Shown here: positions 41,057 through 49,995 of the stretch, piece by piece | Layout of the letters: every line of letters starts with the position of its first letter | Numbering within the stretch: position 1 is the first letter of the stretch | Source: JAHFUS01 sp035689115 | GTDB lineage: Bacteria > Actinomycetota > Acidimicrobiia > Acidimicrobiales > GCA-2861595 | DNA: 64,000 nt | Assembly: GCA_035689115.1 (NCBI GenBank) | Contig: DASSMA010000011.1 | Coordinates: 1 to 64,000 of the forward strand | Direction: 5' to 3' | Translations under genes and position numbers: made by a program | Notes under the pieces: model-generated | Databases searched by the model: none | The model's input: only the letters and a program-made list of their open reading frames with translations | Told to the model about the DNA's origin: nothing

Positions 41057-42199
41057 GTGGGTCGTTCACTCCGGGTCGCGGTGGTGGGGACCGGGTTCAT
41101 CGGGCGGGTGCACGCCCGCGCTGCCCGGGTTGCCGGCGCCACCCTGGCCGGCGTCGTGGCGTCGTCGGCCGGCGCCGGCGCAAGGGCGGCGGAGGAGCTG
41201 GGGGCGGAGCGGGCCTTCGACACCGTCGACCAGATGCTGGCCGGCAACCACGTCGACGTCGTCCACGTGTGCACCCCGAACCACCTGCACGTGCCCGTCG
41301 CCATGGCCGCCCTGGAGGCCGGCGCCCACGTCGTGTGCGAGAAGCCGCTGGCGCCCGACACGGCCGGCGCCCGCCACCTGGTGGCACTGGCGGCGGCCAC
41401 CGGGCGGGTGGCGACGGTGCCGTTCGTCTACCGCTTCCACCCCGTGGTGCGCGAGGCGCGGACGCGGGTGGCGGCCGGCGCCACCGGTCCGGTCCGCCTG
41501 GTACACGGGTCGTACCTCCAGGACTGGCTCCTGGGCGAGGACGACTGGAACTGGCGGGTGGACCCGGTCGCCGGCGGGGTGTCGCGCGCCTTCGCCGACA
41601 TCGGCTCGCACTGGTGCGACCTGGTCGAGTTCGTCACCGGCCACCGCATCGCCCGGGTGTCGGCCCGCTTCGTGACCACCGTGCCCGAGCGGCGGATGGC
41701 GGCCGGGGTGGAGTCGTTCGGGCGGCCGCCGGCCGCCGGCGAGCCCGTAGCCGTCCACACCGAGGACGCCGCCCTCGTGCTGTTCGAGACCGACGCCGGG
41801 GCGGCGGGGTCGGTGGTGGTGAGCCAGGTGTCGGCCGGCCGCAAGAACCGGCTGTGGTTCGAGATCGACGGCGCCCGGTCGTCCCTCGTCTTCGACCAGG
41901 AGGAACCGGAGACGCTGTGGATCGGCCGGCGTGAGGGCGCCGAGCTGGTGCGGCGCGACCCGAAGACCCTGTCCCCCGGCGCCGCCCGCTTCGCCACCCT
42001 CCCCGCCGGCCACGCCCAGGGCTACCAGGGCTGCTTCGACGCCTTCGTGGCCGACACCTACGCCGCTATCGCCGGCGAGACGCCCGACGGCCTGCCCCGG
42101 TTCGAGGACGGCCTCAAGTCGGCCTGCATCGTCGAGGCCGTCGTGGAGGCCGCCCGGACGGGAATCTGGGTGGCGGTCCCCCCGCTCCCGAGTACATAG
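41057..42199 (+). CDS. Gfo/Idh/MocA-family NAD(P)-dependent oxidoreductase
   Basis: A 380-residue protein with the N-terminal Rossmann motif VAVVGTGFIGRVHARAARVA near residue 7, VDVVHVCTPNHLHVPVAMAA and the catalytic EKPLAPD near 95, and the C-terminal GFO_IDH_MocA domain with FADIGSHWCDLVEFVTGHRI. This matches sugar or inositol dehydrogenases; the substrate cannot be told. GTG 41057 has GGGAGG about 5 nt upstream, at the edge of the palindrome. Its stop (PLPST*) again lies within a copy of the same palindrome, so the gene is framed by the two repeats. Confidence 0.87.
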   Translation: MGRSLRVAVVGTGFIGRVHARAARVAGATLAGVVASSAGAGARAAEELGAERAFDTVDQMLAGNHVDVVHVCTPNHLHVPVAMAALEAGAHVVCEKPLAPDTAGARHLVALAAATGRVATVPFVYRFHPVVREARTRVAAGATGPVRLVHGSYLQDWLLGEDDWNWRVDPVAGGVSRAFADIGSHWCDLVEFVTGHRIARVSARFVTTVPERRMAAGVESFGRPPAAGEPVAVHTEDAALVLFETDAGAAGSVVVSQVSAGRKNRLWFEIDGARSSLVFDQEEPETLWIGRREGAELVRRDPKTLSPGAARFATLPAGHAQGYQGCFDAFVADTYAAIAGETPDGLPRFEDGLKSACIVEAVVEAARTGIWVAVPPLPST

Positions 42200-42227
42200 G
42201 GTGCGGTTTCCGCACCCTATGTACTCG
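42189..42227. repeat. 39-bp palindrome, copy 2
   Basis: CGAGTACATAGGGTGCGG and its complement are separated by TTT (42207-42209). Apart from the loop and outer flanks it equals the copy at 41006-41048. It lies between the convergent oxidoreductase and korB genes and supplies the oxidoreductase stop codon. Confidence 0.85.
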
Positions 42228-42235
42228 AAATCGCC

Positions 42236-43258
<1,023 letters not shown>

Positions 43259-43267
43259 GACGACACC

Positions 43268-45136
43268 TCAGGAATCGGTGAGGGCGAGCACGGCCGACTC
43301 GACCTCGGAGTACAGGAAGCGCTGGCCCTGCACCTTGGTGATGGGCCTGGCGTCGACCAGGAAGGCGGCGCGCACCAGCGAGCACAGGTGGCCCATGTTC
43401 AGCTCGGGGACGAGCACCTTGGCGTAGCGGCCGACCACGTCGCTCAGGTTCGCCGGCCAGGGGTTGAGGTGGACCAGGTGGGCGTGGGCGACCTTGCGCC
43501 CCCGCCGGCGCAGCCGCTCGACGGCCGCCGCCACCGAGCCGTAGGTGGAGCCCCAGGTGAGGAGGAGGACGTCGGCGTCGCCGGCGGGATCGTCGACCTC
43601 CACCGGCGGGACGTCGGCGGCGATGCCCGCCACCTTGGCCGCCCGGCTGCGCACCATCAGCTCGTGGTTGGCGCCGTCGTAGCTGATCTCGCCGGTACGG
43701 TCGGCCTTCTCCAGCCCGCCGATGCGGTGCTCCAGGCCGGATGTGCCGGGGATGGCCCAGGGCCGGGCCATCGTGTCGGTGTCCCGCACGTAGGGCAGGA
43801 AGGCCGGCGCCCCGTCGGCGCCGGTGCCGTTGGGCAGGGTGGCGTAGGGGACGCTGATGTCGGGCAGCTCGTCGAGGCGGGGCAGGCGCCACGGCTCGGC
43901 CCCGTTGGCCAGCGAGGCGTCGCTCAGCAGGATCACCGGCGTGCGGTACTTGAGGGCGATCCGGGCCGCCTCGATGGCGGCGGTGAAGCAGTGGGCCGGC
44001 GTGCGGGCGGCCACGATGGGCAGCGGCGCCTCGCCGTGGCGGCCGAACATGGCGAGCAGCAGGTCGGACTGCTCGGTCTTGGTGGGCATGCCGGTGGAGG
44101 GCCCCGCCCGCTGGACGTCGACCACCACCAGGGGCAGCTCCAGGCTCACCGCCAGCCCGAGCGTCTCCGCCTTGAGGTCCATGCCCGGGCCGCTGGTGGT
44201 GGTGACGGCCAGGTGGCCGCCGAAGGCGGCGCCGACGGCGGCGCCGGCCGCCGCGATCTCGTCCTCGGCCTGCATGGTGCGGACGCCGAAGTTCTTGTAC
44301 TTCGACAGCTCGTGCAGGATGTCGGACGCCGGCGTGATGGGGTAGGACGCCAGGAACAGCGGCAGCCGGGCCAGGTGGGCGGCGGCGATGAGGCCCCACG
44401 CCAGCGCCGCGTTGCCGGTGACGTTGGTGTAGGTGCCCGCCTCGATGGCGGCGGCGTGGATGTGCATCGGGGCGCCGAACAGCTCGGCCGTCTCGCCGAA
44501 GTTGTAGCCCGCCTTGAAGGCCAGCGTGTTGGCCTCCGCCACCTGCGGCTTGGACCCGAAGCGCTTCTGGATCCACTCCAGGGTGACGTCGGTGGGCCGG
44601 CTGTACATCCACGACAGCAGGCCGAGGGCGAAGAAGTTCTTGCTCCGCTCGGCGTCGCGGGCCTTGGCCCCGCTGGGCTTGGCCGCCTCGATGGTGAGCG
44701 AGGTCATCGGGACCTCGTAGACGGTGAAGCCCGACAGCGAGCCGTCGGTCAGCGGGTTGGTGTCGTAGCCCGCCTTGGCCAGGCCTCGCTCCTCGAAGGC
44801 GTCGGCGTTGACGATCAGCGTGCTCCCCGGGGCAGCGTCGCCGATGTTGGCCCGCAGGGCGGCCGGGTTCATGGCCACCAGCACGTTGGGCGCGTCGCCC
44901 GGCGTGGAGATGTCGTGGTCGGAGATGCTGATCTGGAACGCCGACACGCCGGCCAGGGTGCCCGCCGGCGCCCGGATCTCGGCCGGGTAGTCGGGCATGG
45001 TGACGAGGGCGTTGCCGAACACCGCGCTCGACAGCGTGAACCGGTCCCCCGTGAGCTGCATGCCGTCGCCCGAGTCGCCGGCGAAGCGGATGACGACGGT
45101 GTGCAGGTCCGGGCCCTGGTCGGTGACGTCGCTCAC
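43268..45136 (-). CDS. korA: 2-oxoacid:ferredoxin oxidoreductase alpha (gamma-alpha fused) subunit
   Basis: A 622-residue protein with an N-terminal gamma domain (VVIRFAGDSGDGMQLTGDRF near residue 14), a pyrimidine-binding domain from about 225 (YPITPASDILHELSKYKNFG, MQAEDEIAAAGAAVGAAFGG, TTTSGPGMDLKAE) and a C-terminal domain with LLTWGSTYGSVAAAVERLRR. Gamma-alpha fusion is usual in actinobacterial KorA. The GTG start at 45136 lies 7 nt after a TAGCCT -10, so the operon is probably leaderless. The substrate is most likely 2-oxoglutarate by comparison with mycobacteria; pyruvate cannot be excluded. Confidence 0.9.
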   Translation of the reverse strand: MSDVTDQGPDLHTVVIRFAGDSGDGMQLTGDRFTLSSAVFGNALVTMPDYPAEIRAPAGTLAGVSAFQISISDHDISTPGDAPNVLVAMNPAALRANIGDAAPGSTLIVNADAFEERGLAKAGYDTNPLTDGSLSGFTVYEVPMTSLTIEAAKPSGAKARDAERSKNFFALGLLSWMYSRPTDVTLEWIQKRFGSKPQVAEANTLAFKAGYNFGETAELFGAPMHIHAAAIEAGTYTNVTGNAALAWGLIAAAHLARLPLFLASYPITPASDILHELSKYKNFGVRTMQAEDEIAAAGAAVGAAFGGHLAVTTTSGPGMDLKAETLGLAVSLELPLVVVDVQRAGPSTGMPTKTEQSDLLLAMFGRHGEAPLPIVAARTPAHCFTAAIEAARIALKYRTPVILLSDASLANGAEPWRLPRLDELPDISVPYATLPNGTGADGAPAFLPYVRDTDTMARPWAIPGTSGLEHRIGGLEKADRTGEISYDGANHELMVRSRAAKVAGIAADVPPVEVDDPAGDADVLLLTWGSTYGSVAAAVERLRRRGRKVAHAHLVHLNPWPANLSDVVGRYAKVLVPELNMGHLCSLVRAAFLVDARPITKVQGQRFLYSEVESAVLALTDS

Positions 45137-45143
45137 CTCGCCA

Positions 45144-45149
45144 AGGCTA
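45144..45149 (-). promoter_or_regulatory. Leaderless -10 of korAB
   Basis: TAGCCT on the minus strand lies 7 nt before the GTG of korA, with no ribosome-binding site between. Confidence 0.5.
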
Positions 45150-45282
45150 GGCCCGAATCAGGGAAATGCCGGCGCCCATGGATGGCCGCTCCCGGCCCAG
45201 AACGGATCCGGCGCGGCCGGCGTCGCGGCCGCCAGGCCGCCGCCGGCACGTGAGGCGACGGCAGGATGCCCGAGCCGAGCCA

Positions 45283-48200
45283 TCAGACGACCTGTGGTTC
45301 AACGGCGAACGCCTGCCACATGTGCGCATAGCGGCCGCCGCGGGCCAGCAGTTCGGCGTGCGTCCCCTCCTCCACCACCCGGCCGGCGTCGACCACCACC
45401 ACCCGGTCGGCCTGGGCGGCGGACGGGAGCCGGTGGGCGACCAGCAGCGTGGTCCGCCCTTGCGACAGGACCTGCATGGCTCGGGTGACGCGAGCCTCCG
45501 TGATGAGGTCGAGGTTGGAGGTGGCCTCGTCCAGCAGCAGGATGGCCGGGTCCACGAGCTGGGCCCGGGCCAGGGCGATGAGCTGGCGCTGGCCGGCCGA
45601 CAGCGACCGCCCCCGCTCGGTGATCGGGTGCAGGTAGCCGCCCGGGAGGGCGGCGATCAGGTCGTGGGCGCCCACCGACCGGGCCGCCGCCTCCACCTCG
45701 GCGTCGCTCACCCCGTCGCGCCCGTAGGCGATGTTGTCGCGGATGGTGCCCGAGAACAGGAACACCTCCTGGGGGACGTAGCCCAGCTGGCGGCGGTAGG
45801 CGTCGAGGTCGGCGTCGGCGAGGGGGACGCCGTCCACCAGCACGGCGCCCTCGGTGGGGTCGTAGAAGCGGGCCACCAGCTTGACGATGGTGGACTTGCC
45901 GGCGCCCGTCTCCCCCACCAGGGCGACCCGCTCGCCCGGCGCGACGTCGAGGTCGATGCCGGCCAGGGCGTCGGCCGGCGTCGCGGGGTAGCGGAAGCGC
46001 ACGCCGTCGAACCGCAGGGCGCCGGTGAGGCGGCCCACCGGCACGGGGTGGTCGGGGCGGGGCGTGGACGACGGCGTGGCCAGCAGGGCCGACACCTGCA
46101 CCATCGACGCCCGGGCCTGCTGGTAGGTGTCGAACACCTGCGACAGCTGCTGGATGGGCGAGAACAGCTGGTTGAGGTAGAGCAGGAAGGCGATCAGCTC
46201 GCCCGACGTGAGGGCGCCGGCGTGGATCTGCCCGCTACCCACGCCCAGCACCACCACGGCCGCCACCTCGGACAGCAGCTCGACGAACGGGAAGTAGGTG
46301 GCCACCAGCCGCTGGGCGCTGAGGCGGGCGTCGAAGTAGTCGCGGTTGACCTTGCGGAAGTCGCCGATGTTGCGCTCCTCCCGCCCGTAGGCCTGGGCTA
46401 CCCGCACGCCCGAGAGCCCCTCCTGGAGGTTGGCGTTGACGGTGGCGATGCGCTCCCGGGCGGTGTCGTAGGCGCGGGTCGACAGGTGCCGGAACCACAG
46501 CGTGGCGACGACGAGCGGCAGGAGCACGACCATGGTGGCCACGGTGAGGCGCACGTTCATGGCCAGCATGATCACGGCCACCCCGACGAAGCTCAGCAGG
46601 CTCACCAGCGCGTTGATGAGGCCGTTCTGGAGCAGCGTCGAGAGGCTCTCCACGTCGGTGGTCATGCGGGTCATGATCCGGCCCGGCAGCTCGCGGTCGT
46701 AGTAGTCGAGGCCGAGCATCTGGAGGTGGCGGAAGATGCCGACGCGCAGCCCGAACAGCAGCTCCTCGGTCATGCGCCGGGTGTAGCGCTGCTCGGCGTA
46801 GACGTTGCCCCAGTTGACGAGCACCACGGCCAGGAAGGCCGCGCTGGCCGCCAAGAGAGCGGCCTCCGAGCCGGCCACCACGCCCTGGTCGATGCCCCGG
46901 CGCACGAGCGCCGGACCGGCGAGGGTGGCCAGGGTGTCCACCACCACCAGGCCGAAGCCCACCGCCAGCTGCCGGCGGTAGGGGCGCAGCAGCCCGCGCA
47001 GGCTGAAGCGGGTGTCGGCCCCGCCGGCGCCGGCCTGGTCGACGGCGTGCAGGGCTCGGGGCGACGGCCGATGGTCGGCCGGGGGCAGGGCGTCGACCGC
47101 CGCCTGCAGCTCCGGCGAGGGGCCGAGCCGCGCCATCATGTCGGCGCCCATGGGGCCGCCGCCCATCCGGCCGGCGCCGGGCATGCCGCCGGCCGACAGG
47201 GGCTCAGGCGACAGGCGGGCGCTGGGCACCGGCCCCTCGACCGGCTCCCACGCCGACGCTGTGACCCCGTCGGGCCCGGGCCCGTCGGCGGCGGCCGCCA
47301 CCTCCGCCGCGTCCTCGCCCTCGGCGTCGTCGCCCGGCCCGGCCAGCAGCCGGCGGTAGAGCGTGCTGCGGGCCAGCAGCTCGGCGTGGGTGCCCACGTC
47401 GACCACCGCCCCGCCGTCCACCACGGCGATGCGGTCGGCCAGCCGCAGGGTGGAGCGCCGGTGGGCCACCAGGAGCGTCGTGCGGCCCCGCAGGAGCCGG
47501 CGCAGGGTGGCGTGGATGTCCTCCTCGACCCGGGAGTCGACCGCCGAGGTGGCGTCGTCGAGCACCAGCATCCGGGGGTCGGTGAGCAGGGCGCGGGCCA
47601 GCGCCACCCGCTGGCGCTGGCCACCCGACAGGGTGAGGCCCCGCTCGCCGAGGATGGTGCCGTAGCCGTCGGGGAGGGACCGGATGAAGGCGTCGGCCTC
47701 GGCCGCCCTGGCCGCCGCCACCACCTCCTCGTCGGTGGCGTCGGGCCGGCCGTAGGCGATGTTGGCCCGCACCGTGTCGGAGAACAGGAAGGTCTCCTCG
47801 AACACCACGCCCACCTGCCGGCGCAGCGACTCGAAGGTGGCGTCCCGCACGTCGATGCCGTCCACCCGCACGGCGCCCTCCTGCACGTCGTAGAAGCGGG
47901 GCAGGAGCATGGCGACGGTGGACTTGCCCGAACCCGACGCGCCCACCAGGGCGACGGTCTCCCCCGGCGCCACCGTGAGGCTGAAGTGCGACAGCACCGG
48001 GCGGGAGCGCAGGTAGCCGAACGACACGTCGTCGAAGACCACCTCGCCGGCCAGCGGCGGCAGGGCCGCCGCACCCTCCCGCTCCGTGACCTCGGGGTTG
48101 GAGTCGAGGACGTCGAAGATGCGCTCGGCGCCGGCCCGCGCCTGCTGGCCGATCACCAGCAGGCCCGCCAGCATCCGCACGGGCGACACCAGTTGGACCA

Positions 48201-49059
48201 GGTACGAGGAGAAGGCGAGGAAGGTCCCGATGCTGATGTGGCCCTGCAGGGCCAGCCACCCGCCGAGGGCCAGCACGCCCACCTGGGCGAGGGCCGGGAC
48301 CGACTGGAACGTCGCCGCGTAGCGGGCCTCGATGCGCGAGGAGCGGATGCGGGCGCCGTACAGGTCCTCGCTGGCCCGGGTGAGGCGGTCCAGCTCGTGG
48401 GCCTCCTGCCCGAAGGCCTTGACCACCCGCACGCCGGTGACCGCCTCGTCCACCACGCCGGCCACCTCCCCGGCCTTCTGCTGGGCGTCCCAGGCGGCGG
48501 GGAAGACGGTGCGGCGCAGGCGGACGGCCAGCACGAGCAGGGCGGGCATGGCGACGAGGGCGACCAGCGTGAGCAGCGGCGACAGGGCCAGCATCACGAC
48601 CAGCGACACCACCAGCAGCACCACGTTGCCGCTCATGAGGGGCAGGAAGGCGAGCAGGCTCTGGATGAGCATCACGTCGCCCCCCGCCCGCGACACCAAT
48701 TGCCCGGTCTGGGCCTGGTCGTGGCGGGCGAAGTCGAGGCGCTGGAGGCGGGCGAAGATGTCGTTGCGCAGGTCGTTCTGCACGCTGAGGGCCACCCGGC
48801 CGCCCACGAAGCGGCGGACGTGGGCGGCGCCGAACTGGATGAGCCCGAACACCAGCAGCAGCCCGAGGAGCGGGCCCAGCGGGCGCTGGTCGCTCAGGAT
48901 GGCGTCGTCGAGGGCCACCTTCTGGACCAGCGGCATGAGCGCGGCGACCGTCAGCCCGACGATGGCGGCGCCGAAGGCCATGACGACGTCGCCCAGGTGG
49001 GCCCGCAGGTAGGGCCACAGGCGGCGGACCCAGCCACGCCCGTCCCGCTCCTGCGTCAC
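45283..49059 (-). CDS. Single-chain double ABC exporter (two TMD-NBD halves)
   Basis: A 1258-residue protein with two complete exporter halves. Half 1 has helices over about 20-300, Walker A GASGSGKS near 370, signature LSGGQRQRVALARAL and Walker B MLVLDDATSAVD. A Gly/Pro/Met-rich linker (GGMPGAGRMGGGPMGADMMA) follows near 625. Half 2 has Walker A GETGAGKS near 1035, signature LSAGQRQLIALARAQ (Ala in place of the second Gly) and Walker B ILLLDEATSNLD. Half 1 has Asp-Asp after Walker B where Asp-Glu is normal, so site 1 is degenerate and only one ATP site should be fully active, as in many heterodimeric exporters. GTG 49059 overlaps the upstream gene (GTGA). The substrate, lipid or drug, is unknown. 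Confidence 0.9.
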   Translation of the reverse strand: MTQERDGRGWVRRLWPYLRAHLGDVVMAFGAAIVGLTVAALMPLVQKVALDDAILSDQRPLGPLLGLLLVFGLIQFGAAHVRRFVGGRVALSVQNDLRNDIFARLQRLDFARHDQAQTGQLVSRAGGDVMLIQSLLAFLPLMSGNVVLLVVSLVVMLALSPLLTLVALVAMPALLVLAVRLRRTVFPAAWDAQQKAGEVAGVVDEAVTGVRVVKAFGQEAHELDRLTRASEDLYGARIRSSRIEARYAATFQSVPALAQVGVLALGGWLALQGHISIGTFLAFSSYLVQLVSPVRMLAGLLVIGQQARAGAERIFDVLDSNPEVTEREGAAALPPLAGEVVFDDVSFGYLRSRPVLSHFSLTVAPGETVALVGASGSGKSTVAMLLPRFYDVQEGAVRVDGIDVRDATFESLRRQVGVVFEETFLFSDTVRANIAYGRPDATDEEVVAAARAAEADAFIRSLPDGYGTILGERGLTLSGGQRQRVALARALLTDPRMLVLDDATSAVDSRVEEDIHATLRRLLRGRTTLLVAHRRSTLRLADRIAVVDGGAVVDVGTHAELLARSTLYRRLLAGPGDDAEGEDAAEVAAAADGPGPDGVTASAWEPVEGPVPSARLSPEPLSAGGMPGAGRMGGGPMGADMMARLGPSPELQAAVDALPPADHRPSPRALHAVDQAGAGGADTRFSLRGLLRPYRRQLAVGFGLVVVDTLATLAGPALVRRGIDQGVVAGSEAALLAASAAFLAVVLVNWGNVYAEQRYTRRMTEELLFGLRVGIFRHLQMLGLDYYDRELPGRIMTRMTTDVESLSTLLQNGLINALVSLLSFVGVAVIMLAMNVRLTVATMVVLLPLVVATLWFRHLSTRAYDTARERIATVNANLQEGLSGVRVAQAYGREERNIGDFRKVNRDYFDARLSAQRLVATYFPFVELLSEVAAVVVLGVGSGQIHAGALTSGELIAFLLYLNQLFSPIQQLSQVFDTYQQARASMVQVSALLATPSSTPRPDHPVPVGRLTGALRFDGVRFRYPATPADALAGIDLDVAPGERVALVGETGAGKSTIVKLVARFYDPTEGAVLVDGVPLADADLDAYRRQLGYVPQEVFLFSGTIRDNIAYGRDGVSDAEVEAAARSVGAHDLIAALPGGYLHPITERGRSLSAGQRQLIALARAQLVDPAILLLDEATSNLDLITEARVTRAMQVLSQGRTTLLVAHRLPSAAQADRVVVVDAGRVVEEGTHAELLARGGRYAHMWQAFAVEPQVV

Positions 49060-49604
49060 CAGCCCACCACCGCGTCCAGTCCTCCCGAGGGGTCCACCAG
49101 CACCGGCCGCACGCGCACGATCGCCGGCGCGCGAGGCGGCTCGCTGAATCCGAACCCCCCGGGCGCCCATCTTGTTTCCAGCCGCCCCAGGCCGCGCCCG
49201 GCCACGGACGCCCGGGCGGCGGCCACCCGCCGGTACTCGTCGGCGCAGTACCACTCCCGGACGCCGCTGGGGCTCACGCCGTAGGTCCGCACCCCGAGGG
49301 CGAGACGGGCGATCGGGCCCTCCACCCACCGGGTGACCGCCGGCGGCCGCAGGCGGCGCAACGGTATCCGCCAGCCCGGCCCCGCTTCCAGGTGGAGGCG
49401 CACGTCGCCGGCCTCGAGGTCGAGCGCCGGCCCGCAGGACGCGACCGCCAGGGGGACCACGACGACCTCGTCGAAGCGGTACACGGCCGACACGTACCCG
49501 CCCACCCGGTCGGAAGGCACGAGCAGCACCCGCCGGCCGGCCGGATCGGCCCACATGACGTCGGCGAACGGCCCGAGGGGCGACGACGCCCACGAGCCCA
49601 CCAC
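49056..49604 (-). CDS. Unassigned protein upstream of the double ABC exporter
   Basis: A protein of about 182 residues I do not recognise. It is beta-rich, with GPFADVMWADPAGRRVLLVP and VGGYVSAVYRFDEVVVVPLA, and a conserved-looking GVRTYGVSPSGVREWYCADE. Coding character continues upstream of GTG 49604 (TIASAAFASGDRF) to the stop of the gene at 49646, but that stretch holds no ATG, GTG or TTG; a non-standard start (GTA or ATC) or a base error is possible. Its stop overlaps the exporter start, so the two are co-translated. Confidence 0.6.
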   Translation of the reverse strand: MVGSWASSPLGPFADVMWADPAGRRVLLVPSDRVGGYVSAVYRFDEVVVVPLAVASCGPALDLEAGDVRLHLEAGPGWRIPLRRLRPPAVTRWVEGPIARLALGVRTYGVSPSGVREWYCADEYRRVAAARASVAGRGLGRLETRWAPGGFGFSEPPRAPAIVRVRPVLVDPSGGLDAVVGW

Positions 49605-49645
49605 GAAGCGGTCGCCGGATGCGAACGCGGCGCTGGCGATGGTGC

Positions 49646-49870
49646 CTACGAGTTGCTGTCGGCGGGCTCGCGCTTGGTGCTCCGGGCGGCGATCTTCCAG
49701 CAGGCGACGGCGAAGGCCACCGACACGGCGGCGATCACCACGTGCACCGCCTTGAACCCGAAGCCGTGGCCGGGCTGGTGGTCCTTGAACACGTTCGGGA
49801 GCCGGAAGGCCCAGATGAAGACCACCCAGGCGGAGAACGCCTTCAGGACCAGCGAGTCGCGGCGGGACAT
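49646..49870 (-). CDS. SCO4848-like small membrane protein
   Basis: A 74-residue protein with two helices (LVLKAFSAWVVFIWAFRLPN; VHVVIAAVSVAFAVACWKIA) joined by NVFKDHQPGHGFGFKA and a polar tail. Length, topology and the W-FKDH-F-VH pattern recall the SCO4848 family of Streptomyces, which has no assigned role. It is leaderless by appearance and is the first gene of the run leading to the exporter. Confidence 0.65.
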   Translation of the reverse strand: MSRRDSLVLKAFSAWVVFIWAFRLPNVFKDHQPGHGFGFKAVHVVIAAVSVAFAVACWKIAARSTKREPADSNS

Positions 49871-49877
49871 GCGGGCC

Positions 49878-49883
49878 ACGGTA
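49878..49883 (-). promoter_or_regulatory. Leaderless -10 of the SCO4848-like gene
   Basis: TACCGT on the minus strand lies 7 nt before ATG 49870, likely driving the small membrane protein, the unassigned gene and the ABC exporter. Confidence 0.45.
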
Positions 49884-49995
49884 CCGCCGGCCCCCGCCCC
49901 GACCCAATCGGCGCCACAAGAGGCGGAAGTCCCGAGGTGGACGGAAGTGACCAACGGCCCTGGAAGGAGGACCCGGCCGGGCGTTCACTGGCGCG

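Noticed and set aside
41006..42227. Classic intrinsic terminators at the two palindromes
   Set aside because: Stems are strong, but neither strand shows a T-run after the stem, and copy 1 sits directly against the next gene's ribosome site. Kept as repeats instead.
45166..49284. A 1372-codon open frame on the plus strand opposite the ABC exporter
   Set aside because: Its His/Gln/Gly/Val-rich sequence has no motif, while the minus strand encodes clear Walker and signature motifs throughout.
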